This document shows, piece after piece, positions 44,646 through 52,768 of a DNA stretch of 64,000 nucleotides. This stretch comes from Hufsiella ginkgonis (lineage in GTDB: Bacteria; Bacteroidota; Bacteroidia; Sphingobacteriales; Sphingobacteriaceae). Position 1 is the first letter of the stretch. Every line of letters starts with the position of its first letter. A program made the position numbers and the translations under genes. The notes beneath the pieces were generated by a model. That model did no database searches. It saw only the letters and a program-made list of their open reading frames with translations, and was not told the origin of the DNA. The stretch covers positions 682,001 to 746,000 of the forward strand of contig NZ_WVHS01000001.1 of the NCBI RefSeq assembly GCF_009834915.1, in the 5' to 3' direction.

Positions 44646-46820
44646 ATGAATACCGGGAGACGTAATTTCCTTAAATCCATCGGCAGCCTTACTATCCTGT
44701 TTTCGCTGGACCATACGCATACCCTTGCCTCGCTGCTACCGGCCGACCCGGAGCTCCCCGGGATCCTGCAGCGCGTGCCGGCCATCAATGCCTGGCTCGA
44801 AGTATTGGCCAGCGGCTCGGTACGTGTGTTTACCGGCAAGATCGAAATGGGGCAGGGACTCTGCACCGCCGTTGCGCAGGTAGCGGCTGAGGAGCTCGAT
44901 ATGGAGATGCGACAGGTAGAAGTGATCATCTCCGAAACCAACGTTACGCCCAACGAGGGCTATACCGGCGGCGGCTCCTCCACCGAAACCAGCGTGCTCG
45001 CCGTAAGATATGCGGCCGCAGCCGCCCGGAAGGAGCTGATGGACCTGGCCGCGCAGGCTTTGGCCGTTCCGGCTGAAGCGCTGCTGATGAATAATGGCCG
45101 CATCGCCGCAAAACAAGGGGGGCGCGCCGTTTCATTCTATGAGCTGCTGAATGGCAAAAAACTCACCGGCGAGGTCAAGCTGCCGCTTACGGTTAAACGG
45201 AAAGAAGACTACCGCCTCTCCGGGAAATCCGTAAAACGCGAAGATTTCAGGCAGATGATCACCGGGCAGTCCATGTATATCCAGGACCTGCGATTCCCCG
45301 GGATGGTACATGCACGAACCGTCAGGCCGCCAGGTTACCAGTCTATGCCGGGCAAAATGGACGAGGCTGCGCTCGCAAAACAAATTCCGGGCCTCCTGAA
45401 AATGGTGGTGAACGGGGGCTTCCTCGGCGTGATCTGCACAGACGAATACCAGGCAGTAAAGGCACAACGTTACCTGGAAGCGAATACCCGCTGGGACGTA
45501 ATTACGCCACCCCGAAGCACCAAAGCATTGCCGGAACAACTCAAAGAGCTGCAGGCTCAAACCAGGACGGTAAAAACCCCTGCCCTGCCGTTCCCGGAGG
45601 ACCGGGTTACGCTAAAGGCCAGTTATTCGAAGCCGTACATTATGCACGGCTCGATTGGCCCCTCGTGCGCCATCGCGCTTTACCACAATAACGAGCTTGA
45701 GGTATGGACACACGGCCAGGGAGCCTATCCCGCCCGCGATACGTTGAGCCGTTTGCTGGGCATCCCAGCTGCCAGTATCCACGTAAAGTGCGTGCGTGGC
45801 GCCGGTTGTTTTGGACATAACGGCGCCGAAGACGCTGCCGCCGAAGCAGCCTTACTGGCAGTTGCCTACCCGGGGAAACATGTGCGCCTGCAATGGTCGC
45901 GCGCCGAGGAACATGCCTGGGAGCCGTACGGAACCGCCATGTGCATGGAACTGGCAGCGGTACTGGAGCCGGGTGGCAGGATCAGTCACTTCCGCAGCGA
46001 TGTATGGTCCGACGCACACAGCACTCACCCCGGTGGCAACCCGGAGCTATTGATCTCCGCTAACTACCTCGCCAGGCCGTTCATCCGTAAGCCGAACCCG
46101 GTTGGCGGCGGCGGTTACCGCAACGCGGATGCCTATTATAACATCCCCAATCAAACGGTAACGGCGCATTTTTTTACCGGCCCCCTGCGTGTTTCCAACC
46201 TCCGCAGCCTGGGTACGTACGCCAATATTTTTGCGCTGGAATCTTTTATGGACGAGCTAGCCGCAAAGGCCGAGACCGACCCCTTCGCCTTCCGGCTGAT
46301 GCACCTCGAAGATGCGCGGGCAAAAGAGACGCTGTTTCGCCTGCAGGAAAAAGTATCCCGTCTGCCGAAGGAAAAGAATACCGCCATCGGCATTGCCTTT
46401 TCGAGGTATAAAAACAACGCGGCATACAGCGCAGTGGCGGCACAGGTGACGCTCGATCCGGCCACGGGTAAGGCGACCGTCAAAAAAATGTGGTGCGTAG
46501 CCGATGCCGGCGAGATCATCAGTCCAGACAATGCCGTTAACCAGCTGGAAGGCGGCATGATCCAGGCCGCAAGCTGGACCCTATTCGAAGAAGTAAAATT
46601 TGAAGGCGGCATGGTTACCAGCAGGGACTGGGCATCGTACCCCATCATCCGCTTTAGCGATGTGCCCGAAGTAGAGGCCGAGATCATCCAGCGTCCCGGT
46701 GAAAAACTATGCGGGATCGGGGAGATCGTAATGGGGGTAAGTGCAGGGGCGATTGGGAACGCGGTGGCGAGGGTAAGCGGTAAAAGGGTAAGAGACCTGC
46801 CAATTTACGGCACTCGCTAA
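44646..46820 (+). CDS. Molybdopterin-binding subunit of a molybdo-hydroxylase (IorB type), Tat-exported
   Basis: This 724-residue protein starts at the ATG of MNTGRRNFLKSIGSLTILF, which contains a twin-arginine motif (RRNFLK). It has the two-repeat layout of the xanthine dehydrogenase molybdenum domain: GKIEMGQGLCTAVAQVAAEEL, YTGGGSSTETSVLAVR, VKCVRGAGCFGHNGAEDAA and the C-terminal GIGEIVMGVSAGAIGNA, whose Glu is the usual catalytic base position. The substrate is an aldehyde or N-heterocycle but cannot be named. Some relatives also have a cytochrome c subunit; none is encoded here. No XdhC-type maturation gene is adjacent. Confidence 0.85.
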   Translation: MNTGRRNFLKSIGSLTILFSLDHTHTLASLLPADPELPGILQRVPAINAWLEVLASGSVRVFTGKIEMGQGLCTAVAQVAAEELDMEMRQVEVIISETNVTPNEGYTGGGSSTETSVLAVRYAAAAARKELMDLAAQALAVPAEALLMNNGRIAAKQGGRAVSFYELLNGKKLTGEVKLPLTVKRKEDYRLSGKSVKREDFRQMITGQSMYIQDLRFPGMVHARTVRPPGYQSMPGKMDEAALAKQIPGLLKMVVNGGFLGVICTDEYQAVKAQRYLEANTRWDVITPPRSTKALPEQLKELQAQTRTVKTPALPFPEDRVTLKASYSKPYIMHGSIGPSCAIALYHNNELEVWTHGQGAYPARDTLSRLLGIPAASIHVKCVRGAGCFGHNGAEDAAAEAALLAVAYPGKHVRLQWSRAEEHAWEPYGTAMCMELAAVLEPGGRISHFRSDVWSDAHSTHPGGNPELLISANYLARPFIRKPNPVGGGGYRNADAYYNIPNQTVTAHFFTGPLRVSNLRSLGTYANIFALESFMDELAAKAETDPFAFRLMHLEDARAKETLFRLQEKVSRLPKEKNTAIGIAFSRYKNNAAYSAVAAQVTLDPATGKATVKKMWCVADAGEIISPDNAVNQLEGGMIQAASWTLFEEVKFEGGMVTSRDWASYPIIRFSDVPEVEAEIIQRPGEKLCGIGEIVMGVSAGAIGNAVARVSGKRVRDLPIYGTR

Positions 46821-46928
46821 TATACTTACGGAAAGTCCATACGTTTTCTTGTTGGTCGAAAAATGCCATAGGGCCTGTAAGACGGCCAGGCATCCTTGCT
46901 TATGGATTTACCTACAGTGGGATAAAGA

Positions 46929-47255
46929 TCATTCATTTCGGCTTGCGGCATCTCCTTCCGCTGCCATCGCCCGCATATCCGCCAGGTACTCCTTGTACTC
47001 GCTTTGCACACATTTCAGGCTGCTGATCACTTCCTCTACGGCACTTTTTGCGGCAGGCTCGTCAACGTGTTTGAGCACCAGCTGGAGCTTATCGATATTT
47101 CCCTGCAGCTGGCCGTCTTCGAGGAAGCAATGCTTAATATAATCGAGCAAATAAAGATCCACGGTGAACCGCATGCCCGGCTTCTTAGCGGCACGCACCA
47201 GGTTAATGATCTCTTCGTCGTTTAAATGCTTGCGGTCTTTGCTTTCTTCTGACAT
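46929..47255 (-). CDS. Hypothetical protein, 108 residues, helical
   Basis: This is a soluble, charged protein with no signal peptide. It reads MSEESKDRKHLNDEEIINLV, then a segment with DLYLLDYIKHCFLEDGQLQG and long helices (KSAVEEVISSLKCVQSEYKEYLADM). Helix-rich composition suggests a four-helix bundle or coiled-coil protein. The gene is complete and lies between the molybdo-hydroxylase and an EEP-fold hydrolase, in the same direction as the latter. I do not recognise a family. The 108 bases to the left and 114 to the right hold nothing recognisable. Confidence 0.5.
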   Translation of the reverse strand: MSEESKDRKHLNDEEIINLVRAAKKPGMRFTVDLYLLDYIKHCFLEDGQLQGNIDKLQLVLKHVDEPAAKSAVEEVISSLKCVQSEYKEYLADMRAMAAEGDAASRNE

Positions 47256-47369
47256 GGCTTTTCACACACCTTTGGATCGGTGCTGTCTTCAATAACCTGC
47301 CGGAGGCCGATTTGTTCTGTTGCTGCCTGTGTTGATTGAAAAAAATGAAAAAAGCAAGACAAGGGGTCG

Positions 47370-48212
47370 CTACTTAATCGTCACATCCGCCATCACGGGA
47401 AAATGATCTGAGGGCATTTTTCCGTGATAGGTATCTGTTAAAATACCCCATTTGGTCGCTTTAATACCTGAGGTGCCAAAAATATGATCGATCACCGCAT
47501 ATCCTTCCAGTTCCTTGCCGAAGGCATTGAATGTGGCGTTATTGGCGTAGGGATATTCCACGTCTTTTACAGTATCATGAAGTATACCCGAATTTGCGAG
47601 GGTTTTGTACCATTCAGATTCGCGGTTACCGTTAAAATCGCCGGTAAGCACTACGGGAGCACTGCCTGCGATCGCGGCGATCTTCTGCAGCATCAGTTTG
47701 CCGCTCTCAACGCGGGCCACCATTCCCTGGTGATCGAAGTGTACGTTAAATACGTAAAATTTTTTTCCTCCTTTTAGCGGCTGCAGGTATACCCACGAGC
47801 AAATCCGGTTACAGCAGGTGGCATCCCAGCCCAAGCCGGGTTTATCGGGGGTTTCCGACAACCAGAAGTCGCCGCTTTTAAGCACCTTAAACTTATCCTT
47901 CCGGTAAAAAATGGCCGAGTGCTCTCCCTTATCACTGCCGTCATCACGCCCTTTACCATAACGCGCGTATTGGGGAAGCCATTTGGAAAGGTCCTCCACC
48001 TGGTTTTGCAGACCCTCCTGCGTTCCAACTACATCGAAATCATGGAACCGGATAAGGTTGGCCACCACCGGGCCACGATTTTCCCAGAAGTTGCCTACGT
48101 CGCCACGGTTATCCAGGCGAAGATTGTAGGTAGCAATGCGAACGGTCTTTTGCGCCATCGCAGGCGAAACAAGCAGCATGGCTGCGGTAAACAGGATCAA
48201 AAGGTGTTTCAT
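47370..48212 (-). CDS. Secreted endonuclease/exonuclease/phosphatase-fold protein
   Basis: This 280-residue protein has a signal peptide (MKHLLILFTAAMLLVSPAMAQ) and the EEP signatures: VRIATYNLRLDNRGD, FDVVGTQEGLQNQVEDL (metal-binding Glu), VVLTGDFNGN and MPSDHFPVMADV (catalytic Asp-His). This secreted Bacteroidota subgroup often sits in polysaccharide loci, but its substrate is not established. Its ATG overlaps the stop of the GH3 remnant (ATGA at 48209-48212), so it was once translationally coupled to an intact beta-glucosidase. Confidence 0.85.
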   Translation of the reverse strand: MKHLLILFTAAMLLVSPAMAQKTVRIATYNLRLDNRGDVGNFWENRGPVVANLIRFHDFDVVGTQEGLQNQVEDLSKWLPQYARYGKGRDDGSDKGEHSAIFYRKDKFKVLKSGDFWLSETPDKPGLGWDATCCNRICSWVYLQPLKGGKKFYVFNVHFDHQGMVARVESGKLMLQKIAAIAGSAPVVLTGDFNGNRESEWYKTLANSGILHDTVKDVEYPYANNATFNAFGKELEGYAVIDHIFGTSGIKATKWGILTDTYHGKMPSDHFPVMADVTIK

Positions 48213-48631
48213 AAACCGGTTAGTGTAAAATCTTTTTCCTGGACGTCTTTCGAGCTGCTTCCCACGAAGACCTTAAAAGCGCCGGGCTCGGCCACAAATT
48301 TAAGGTTCGCATCGTAAAATTTAAGGTCTTCTTCGGTGATCCGGAAAATTACCTCCCTGGTTTCGCCCACGGCGAGACTGATCTTCTCAAATCCTTTCAA
48401 TTGTTTAACCGGGCGGGTACTGCTGCCAACCACGTCGCGAATGTACCGAGCCGGTGGTAGCCTCTCCTCCCGTGAGTAGGTTCAGCTGGCCGATCTTTTC
48501 GTCGACCGTCATTTTTGATAGAAGAGAGGAAATGAAGCTGCTCATTTCCCCGCTGCGGGCTTACTGCCCGTTTGCGCGATAGCGGTGGTAGCCAGCAAAC
48601 TAAGGGCGGCGATAAAGATCTTATTTTTCAT
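48209..48631 (-). pseudogene. GH3 beta-glucosidase remnant with large internal deletion
   Basis: The 5' end encodes a signal peptide (MKNKIFIAALSLLATTAIAQ) and then a stop after PAAGK. One base out of frame, SSFISSLLSKMTVDEKIGQL continues to LLTGGEATTGSV, the start of a GH3 catalytic domain. At about 48440-48448 the sequence jumps to YIRDVVGSSTRPVKQLKGFE, the C-terminal Fn3-like domain of GH3 enzymes, read in a third frame to the stop at 48209. A normal GH3 enzyme of this type has about 750 residues, so roughly 600 codons are missing. It lies between the GH144 gene and the EEP gene in one operon. It cannot encode an active enzyme. Confidence 0.85.
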
Positions 48632-48653
48632 TGGAGTTGGGCACATGACGGTT

Positions 48654-50009
48654 TCATTGTTTTGGCAGGTAGGGACTTGTAAAGCCCAGTTTTTTTAACC
48701 CGTTCTTAACTTCCGGTGCGTTCATAAATAACTTCCAAAGCAAGCCGGAGCGGTAATTTTCGATCATCACAATTATAGGGCCCTGGTCTATGGCCAGGTG
48801 CGATTTGGCGTACCAGTTCTTTTCTTCACTGAATGCGTCTACAAAACCGTACTCGCTCCAGATCTTATCGCCCAGGTCGAAGTAAAAGTGTTTAAGCGCC
48901 TGCATGGAATATTCGGGGGTATACGGGAAGGAAGACAACGCCGCTGTGGGCGAAATTACCCCGAGATCCTCCGACGGGCTGTGGGCCGCATAGCCTACCC
49001 AGCTATCGCTGGCGGTAAGCCCCCAGCAGTTTTCGCCATAGCCCTTGAATTTCTTCGGATTCTCCAGGCAATAGGCCCGGTTAATAAGCGTATGATTTTT
49101 GGTTTGCTCCTGGTAATCGGCGTAGCTATCCTTCAAGCCATTGGGGTCGAGCGCCATAAAGGTGTACTGGCTAAAGAACAGCGGACCTCCATAATCAAAA
49201 CCCAGCGGCAGCTTATAATTAAAATACGTTTTGCCGTTTTTAAAGAAATTGCTTTGCGCCCACCCGCGATGGTACACGTTCGCGTTCACTTCGTATTTCT
49301 GGTTGCTTCCGGAGGCGGCGAGGATATACGTGATCATGCATTCGTTAAATCCCCGGATGGGGAAATTCATGCTCCAGCCGTTGTTGGGGCTCCAGTGCCA
49401 ATACAGTACTTCCTGCCCTTCGCGGGTGAACCAGTTCCATTCCACCTCGTTCCATAAGCCGTTAATGCGGCCGCGCAATTGGTTTTCCACCGGGTTATCC
49501 TGGCTGAAATACTGGCGTGCACAGAGCAATCCTTCAAACAGGTAAGAGGTTTCTACCAGGTCGGCGCCATCATCTTTGCGGCTGAAAGGGATCGTTCTCC
49601 CGGTTTCGCCGTTCATCCAATGGGGGAAAACGCCGTGGTATGAGTCGGCTTTGTCAAGGAACTTTACCATTTTTAACAGGAACCGGGCAGCGCTGTCGCG
49701 GGCGACCCACTTCCGCTCGGCAGCTACGATGACGGCCATAATGCCGAAACCCGTGCCGCCGGAGGTTACCGTTTCCCGGCCATATTCATAAGCGGAGTTG
49801 CTGCGCTCGCGGGCCATGCCGCTGGTAGGGTGAGCGAAGTTCCAGAAGTACCGGAAGGTTTGCTTTTGTACCAGGTCGAGCAGTTCGCTATCTGTCAAAC
49901 CTTTGCGGATCTCCAGGTCCGCGGGAAGCGAATTGTTTGTTTGCGCGCTTACCGGAAAACCGGCGAGGAAAAGGAAGAAGCTGCATACCAGGAAAGGAAG
50001 GTGTTTCAT
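48654..50009 (-). CDS. GH144-type endo-beta-1,2-glucanase (glucoamylase family protein)
   Basis: This 451-residue protein has a signal peptide (MKHLPFLVCSFFLFLAGFPVSA) and an (alpha/alpha)-type domain: DLVQKQTFRYFWNFAHPTSG, GTGFGIMAVIVAAERKW, DDGADLVETSYLFEGLL, YWHWSPNNGWSMNFPIRGFNE and YGENCWGLTASDSW. This is the family that includes the Chitinophaga pinensis beta-1,2-glucanase, which cuts beta-1,2-glucan to sophorose and larger oligosaccharides. The acidic residues in GADLVETSYLFEG and FNECM are plausible active-site residues. It lies 22 bases upstream of the GH3 remnant, the enzyme that would have taken the products to glucose. Confidence 0.8.
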   Translation of the reverse strand: MKHLPFLVCSFFLFLAGFPVSAQTNNSLPADLEIRKGLTDSELLDLVQKQTFRYFWNFAHPTSGMARERSNSAYEYGRETVTSGGTGFGIMAVIVAAERKWVARDSAARFLLKMVKFLDKADSYHGVFPHWMNGETGRTIPFSRKDDGADLVETSYLFEGLLCARQYFSQDNPVENQLRGRINGLWNEVEWNWFTREGQEVLYWHWSPNNGWSMNFPIRGFNECMITYILAASGSNQKYEVNANVYHRGWAQSNFFKNGKTYFNYKLPLGFDYGGPLFFSQYTFMALDPNGLKDSYADYQEQTKNHTLINRAYCLENPKKFKGYGENCWGLTASDSWVGYAAHSPSEDLGVISPTAALSSFPYTPEYSMQALKHFYFDLGDKIWSEYGFVDAFSEEKNWYAKSHLAIDQGPIIVMIENYRSGLLWKLFMNAPEVKNGLKKLGFTSPYLPKQ

Positions 50010-50098
50010 AATGGGTTCGATTTACAAATTCGGGGGCGGTGCGTTACCGGCCAGTTTTGATCCCCCGCCTGCTATTCTCACTTAACGCCAGAATTCCG

Positions 50099-50776
50099 CT
50101 ACAACACTTTCTTCATAACTTCCTGCACCAATCGTTCCATCACGGCGTAGCCGGCTTTATTGGGATGAACGCCGTCCCCGGAATATTCTTTCTTTAACCC
50201 CTTCTGGTCGTCGACCATTGCGGTATGGTAATCAACATAAGGGATCTTTTTGCTTTTCGCGTATGCTTTGATCCAGGTATTAAGGGCGATAATATCCCCG
50301 GCAGGTTGTAATGCCGGTTTCCAGCCGAACTTATTGGCGGGCAATACCGAGCACAATACTACCTTGATCTTGTTCGCTTTTGCGAGATCGGTCATACACA
50401 TGATGTTGTTTTCGGTCATCTCCAGGGTAGAGGGACCGGTATTCCCGGCAATATCATTGGTGCCGCAAAGGATCACCACCGCTTTAGGTTTTAAGTCGAT
50501 CACATCCGCACGGAAGCGCACCAGCATCTGCGGCGACGTCTGTCCGCTAATGCCACGGTCTACATAACCGTTCTGGCTAAAGAAATCGGGTGATGCAACG
50601 ATCCAGCCATCGGTAATAGAATCGCCCATATACACGGCGTTGACAGGCCCAGGCGAGTTTCGTTTAAGCTTCTCGTTATCAGCGCGATAGCGTGCTAAGT
50701 TCGGCCAATCCTGGGCATTTGCAAATGAAGCGGCAAAAAACAGGGATAAGAACAGCGCTACTTTCAGGGTCTTCAT
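50099..50776 (-). CDS. Secreted SGNH/GDSL hydrolase
   Basis: This 225-residue protein has a signal peptide (MKTLKVALFLSLFFAASFANA) and the SGNH blocks VYMGDSITDGW (nucleophile Ser), VVILCGTNDIAG (Gly-x-Asn-Asp) and GDGVHPNKAGYAVM (catalytic Asp-x-x-His). Such enzymes remove acetyl or acyl groups from carbohydrates or lipids in the periplasm. It lies upstream of the GH144 gene with a 90-base gap on the same strand, so it probably belongs to the same glucan locus as a deacetylase. No partner specificity can be deduced. Confidence 0.85.
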   Translation of the reverse strand: MKTLKVALFLSLFFAASFANAQDWPNLARYRADNEKLKRNSPGPVNAVYMGDSITDGWIVASPDFFSQNGYVDRGISGQTSPQMLVRFRADVIDLKPKAVVILCGTNDIAGNTGPSTLEMTENNIMCMTDLAKANKIKVVLCSVLPANKFGWKPALQPAGDIIALNTWIKAYAKSKKIPYVDYHTAMVDDQKGLKKEYSGDGVHPNKAGYAVMERLVQEVMKKVL

Positions 50777-50832
50777 AGAGGGTCGATTTATAAAGTTGGT
50801 CGCGCTAAAGGTAAGGAAAAGCGGGAATTCCC

Positions 50833-51567
50833 CTACCCTTTTAACAGCACCAGCACACTTAGACCGGGAAAGATCTTTTTTAAATTCCCCGGTACATACA
50901 GCTCCGGTTTCAGGCGTATAAACGACCGGCTTGGCACAATCGTGCCAAATAATTTAAACGTGTTCTTTTCAAAATAATCGCCGCGGCGTCGTACCAGGTA
51001 ACCCAGGCCGAAAGAGAACTCGTCAAAATTAAACACGCGCTTGTCCTCGTTATTGTACCGGTTACCGATGCTGCCCTCTGCAAACACGTTTACGTTAGTC
51101 ACACGGACACCAGCCTGGTTACGCTCCGAAAGGTACAGCGCAGAAATACCCGCATGCAAAAACGTATACTCGGGAATTAAGTCACGCAAATAATAATCCT
51201 GCCGCTGGGGAGCGAACTCCAGGTAAAGCCCCATTAAAGGAGCCGGCGTTTCTTTAACCAGGCTGGCCCCGATGGCTGGCTTAAGGCGAAAAGGCTGGTT
51301 TTTGGTGATTATCCTGGTATACAACTGGTCGCGTGAAACCGGCTTCTTTGTCTTGCCTTCCGGCGATATGGAATCTTTCACAGCTTCGAGGGCCTTGCGC
51401 ACCAGGGAATCGAGCTTTATGTTCCTGAAGCTGTCCAGGTCGGTACCGATCAGGATCACTTTGCTGCCCAACTTCATATCGAGCTGCAGCGTATCAGGTC
51501 GGGCATTTTGCCCAAATGCCAGCAACGGCAGGAATAACCAAATGAATAATATAACGCGACAGATCAT
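50833..51567 (-). CDS. Secreted hypothetical protein, likely outer-membrane associated
   Basis: This 244-residue protein has a signal peptide (MICRVILFIWLFLPLLAFGQ). The N-terminal helical part has SFRNIKLDSLVRKALEAV. The rest is rich in alternating beta-strand patterns (LMGLYLEFAPQRQDYYLRDL, TFLHAGISALYLSERNQAGV, FSFGLGYLVRRRGDYF), which suggests a small beta-barrel. It starts 2 bases after the stop of the anti-sigma-like gene and is the last of the sigma-factor operon. An outer-membrane product regulated with the sigma factor is plausible. No family is recognised. Confidence 0.6.
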   Translation of the reverse strand: MICRVILFIWLFLPLLAFGQNARPDTLQLDMKLGSKVILIGTDLDSFRNIKLDSLVRKALEAVKDSISPEGKTKKPVSRDQLYTRIITKNQPFRLKPAIGASLVKETPAPLMGLYLEFAPQRQDYYLRDLIPEYTFLHAGISALYLSERNQAGVRVTNVNVFAEGSIGNRYNNEDKRVFNFDEFSFGLGYLVRRRGDYFEKNTFKLFGTIVPSRSFIRLKPELYVPGNLKKIFPGLSVLVLLKG

Positions 51568-51569
51568 AT

Positions 51570-52232
51570 TCAGAATTTGAATTTAGGTTTAACAGGTACG
51601 CTCCCGGCATAATAAGAAGAATCGGTGCGCACGCTTTTACGGGTACTAAGCGGCGTCTTCCCGCGGTTAAAGGAAATTTTCACGGCCTGTTCCGGTACCT
51701 CGGGCTGACCGCGTTTAAAGGTCACTTTTACAGGATCCGCAACGCGTTCCCCCGGTGCGGCAACCGGGTCGCTGCTGCCTGCCAAAGGGTCTTGCTCAAC
51801 AGGCGTTGCTGTTAATATGCTTGCCGGGTCAGGTGCCCTGTTAGGGCGAAATGCCTCTTGCGGCTCCGGTTGCGTGGCCGCCGTTGGCGCCGCCGCCGGG
51901 TAATGGCCGGTGGTTACAGCCGGCGGCGCAGGTTTGGCAGGTAAATCACGCACCGGTTTGCCTGCCCGTATTGCTGCAACTTCTTCCACCGGCGGCGTTA
52001 CCTTCCGATACTTTTTTGCCACCGGCGAAGGCGGCTGCACCCCGGGCATCAGCCAGTTAAGTACGACAAAGATCAACGCGGCGGTGGTGGATAAAACAGC
52101 CGCGGTTAACCAGTACCGACCCCGGCGACGCGTTTTTTGCCACACCCTTTCTTTATTAAATGCGGGTATAGCCAGCTGGTCGAAATCCAGCATGGCCGAT
52201 TGCAGGTCACGGTCAAATCTTTCTCTTTCCAT
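51570..52232 (-). CDS. Single-pass membrane protein, probable anti-sigma factor
   Basis: This 220-residue protein has a short cytoplasmic N-terminus (ERFDRDLQSAMLDFDQLAIP), one transmembrane helix at about residues 40-62 (YWLTAAVLSTTAALIFVVLNW) and a long Pro/Ala-rich periplasmic region (VTPPVEEVAAIRAGKPVRDL). The C-terminal ~60 residues contain two near-identical units VKVTFKRGQPEVPE and VKISFNRGKTPLST. It overlaps the sigma-factor gene by 20 bases, as is usual for anti-sigma factors. The N-terminus is too short for a classical zinc anti-sigma domain, so the role is inferred from context and topology. Confidence 0.6.
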   Translation of the reverse strand: MERERFDRDLQSAMLDFDQLAIPAFNKERVWQKTRRRGRYWLTAAVLSTTAALIFVVLNWLMPGVQPPSPVAKKYRKVTPPVEEVAAIRAGKPVRDLPAKPAPPAVTTGHYPAAAPTAATQPEPQEAFRPNRAPDPASILTATPVEQDPLAGSSDPVAAPGERVADPVKVTFKRGQPEVPEQAVKISFNRGKTPLSTRKSVRTDSSYYAGSVPVKPKFKF

Positions 52233-52767
52233 GTTGGCTTTTGTCGTGTCTTAATAGTTTCTCTTTCATCAGCTTCCGCGCTTTGTTTAGCTGCGAGCGG
52301 GAGGTGCCCTCGTGAATACCGAGGATTTCTGCAATTTCCGGGTGCGTATATCCCTCAATCGCGTAGAGATTGAGGATGGTGCGATAGCCGGGAGGAAGCT
52401 CGCGAAGCATCGTAAAAATATACTCCGCTTCGATCCGGCCCAGGGCATCATCGTGGTATGGGACTGCCTCATCATCTTCCAGACTGATAAGCGAGAAATT
52501 GGTGACCCGCCTTAGCCGCATCAGGCATTCATTCACGGCGATTCGCTTGATCCAGGCCCGGAGACCTGCCATGTTATGGTATTCGAAGGCGCCGATGGCC
52601 CTGAAGATACGAGTAAACGCCTGCGACACCATATCTTCGGCTTCCGCCTCGTCATTCATGTATCGAAGGCAAAGGCTATACAGCGGACCCGAAAAAAAAT
52701 CAAAGAGCTTTCGCTGAGCCTGGTGGCGGCCCTTCTTGCAATCTTCGATTATTTCGAGCGTGATCAT
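52213..52767 (-). CDS. ECF-type RNA polymerase sigma factor
   Basis: This 184-residue sigma-70 family protein has region 2 (LYSLCLRYMNDEAEAEDMVS, then QAFTRIFRAIGAFEYHNMAGL) and region 4 with a helix-turn-helix (LPPGYRTILNLYAIEGYTHP, then EIAEILGIHEGTSRSQLNKA). It controls a small set of envelope genes in response to a signal passed by its anti-sigma partner, encoded in the overlapping next gene. It starts 1 base after the thioredoxin-barrel gene, so all four genes from 53799 down to 50833 look like one operon. Confidence 0.9.
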   Translation of the reverse strand: MITLEIIEDCKKGRHQAQRKLFDFFSGPLYSLCLRYMNDEAEAEDMVSQAFTRIFRAIGAFEYHNMAGLRAWIKRIAVNECLMRLRRVTNFSLISLEDDEAVPYHDDALGRIEAEYIFTMLRELPPGYRTILNLYAIEGYTHPEIAEILGIHEGTSRSQLNKARKLMKEKLLRHDKSQHGKRKI

Positions 52768-52768
52768 T

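Noticed and set aside
46821-46928. A minus-strand frame (46826-47011) between the molybdo-hydroxylase and a small gene
   Set aside because: It overlaps the 46929-47255 gene on the same strand in another frame and has no recognisable features.
48209-48433. A separate 74-residue Fn3-like protein
   Set aside because: It is the C-terminal end of a GH3 enzyme whose N-terminal start is found just upstream, so it is part of a pseudogene rather than a small gene.
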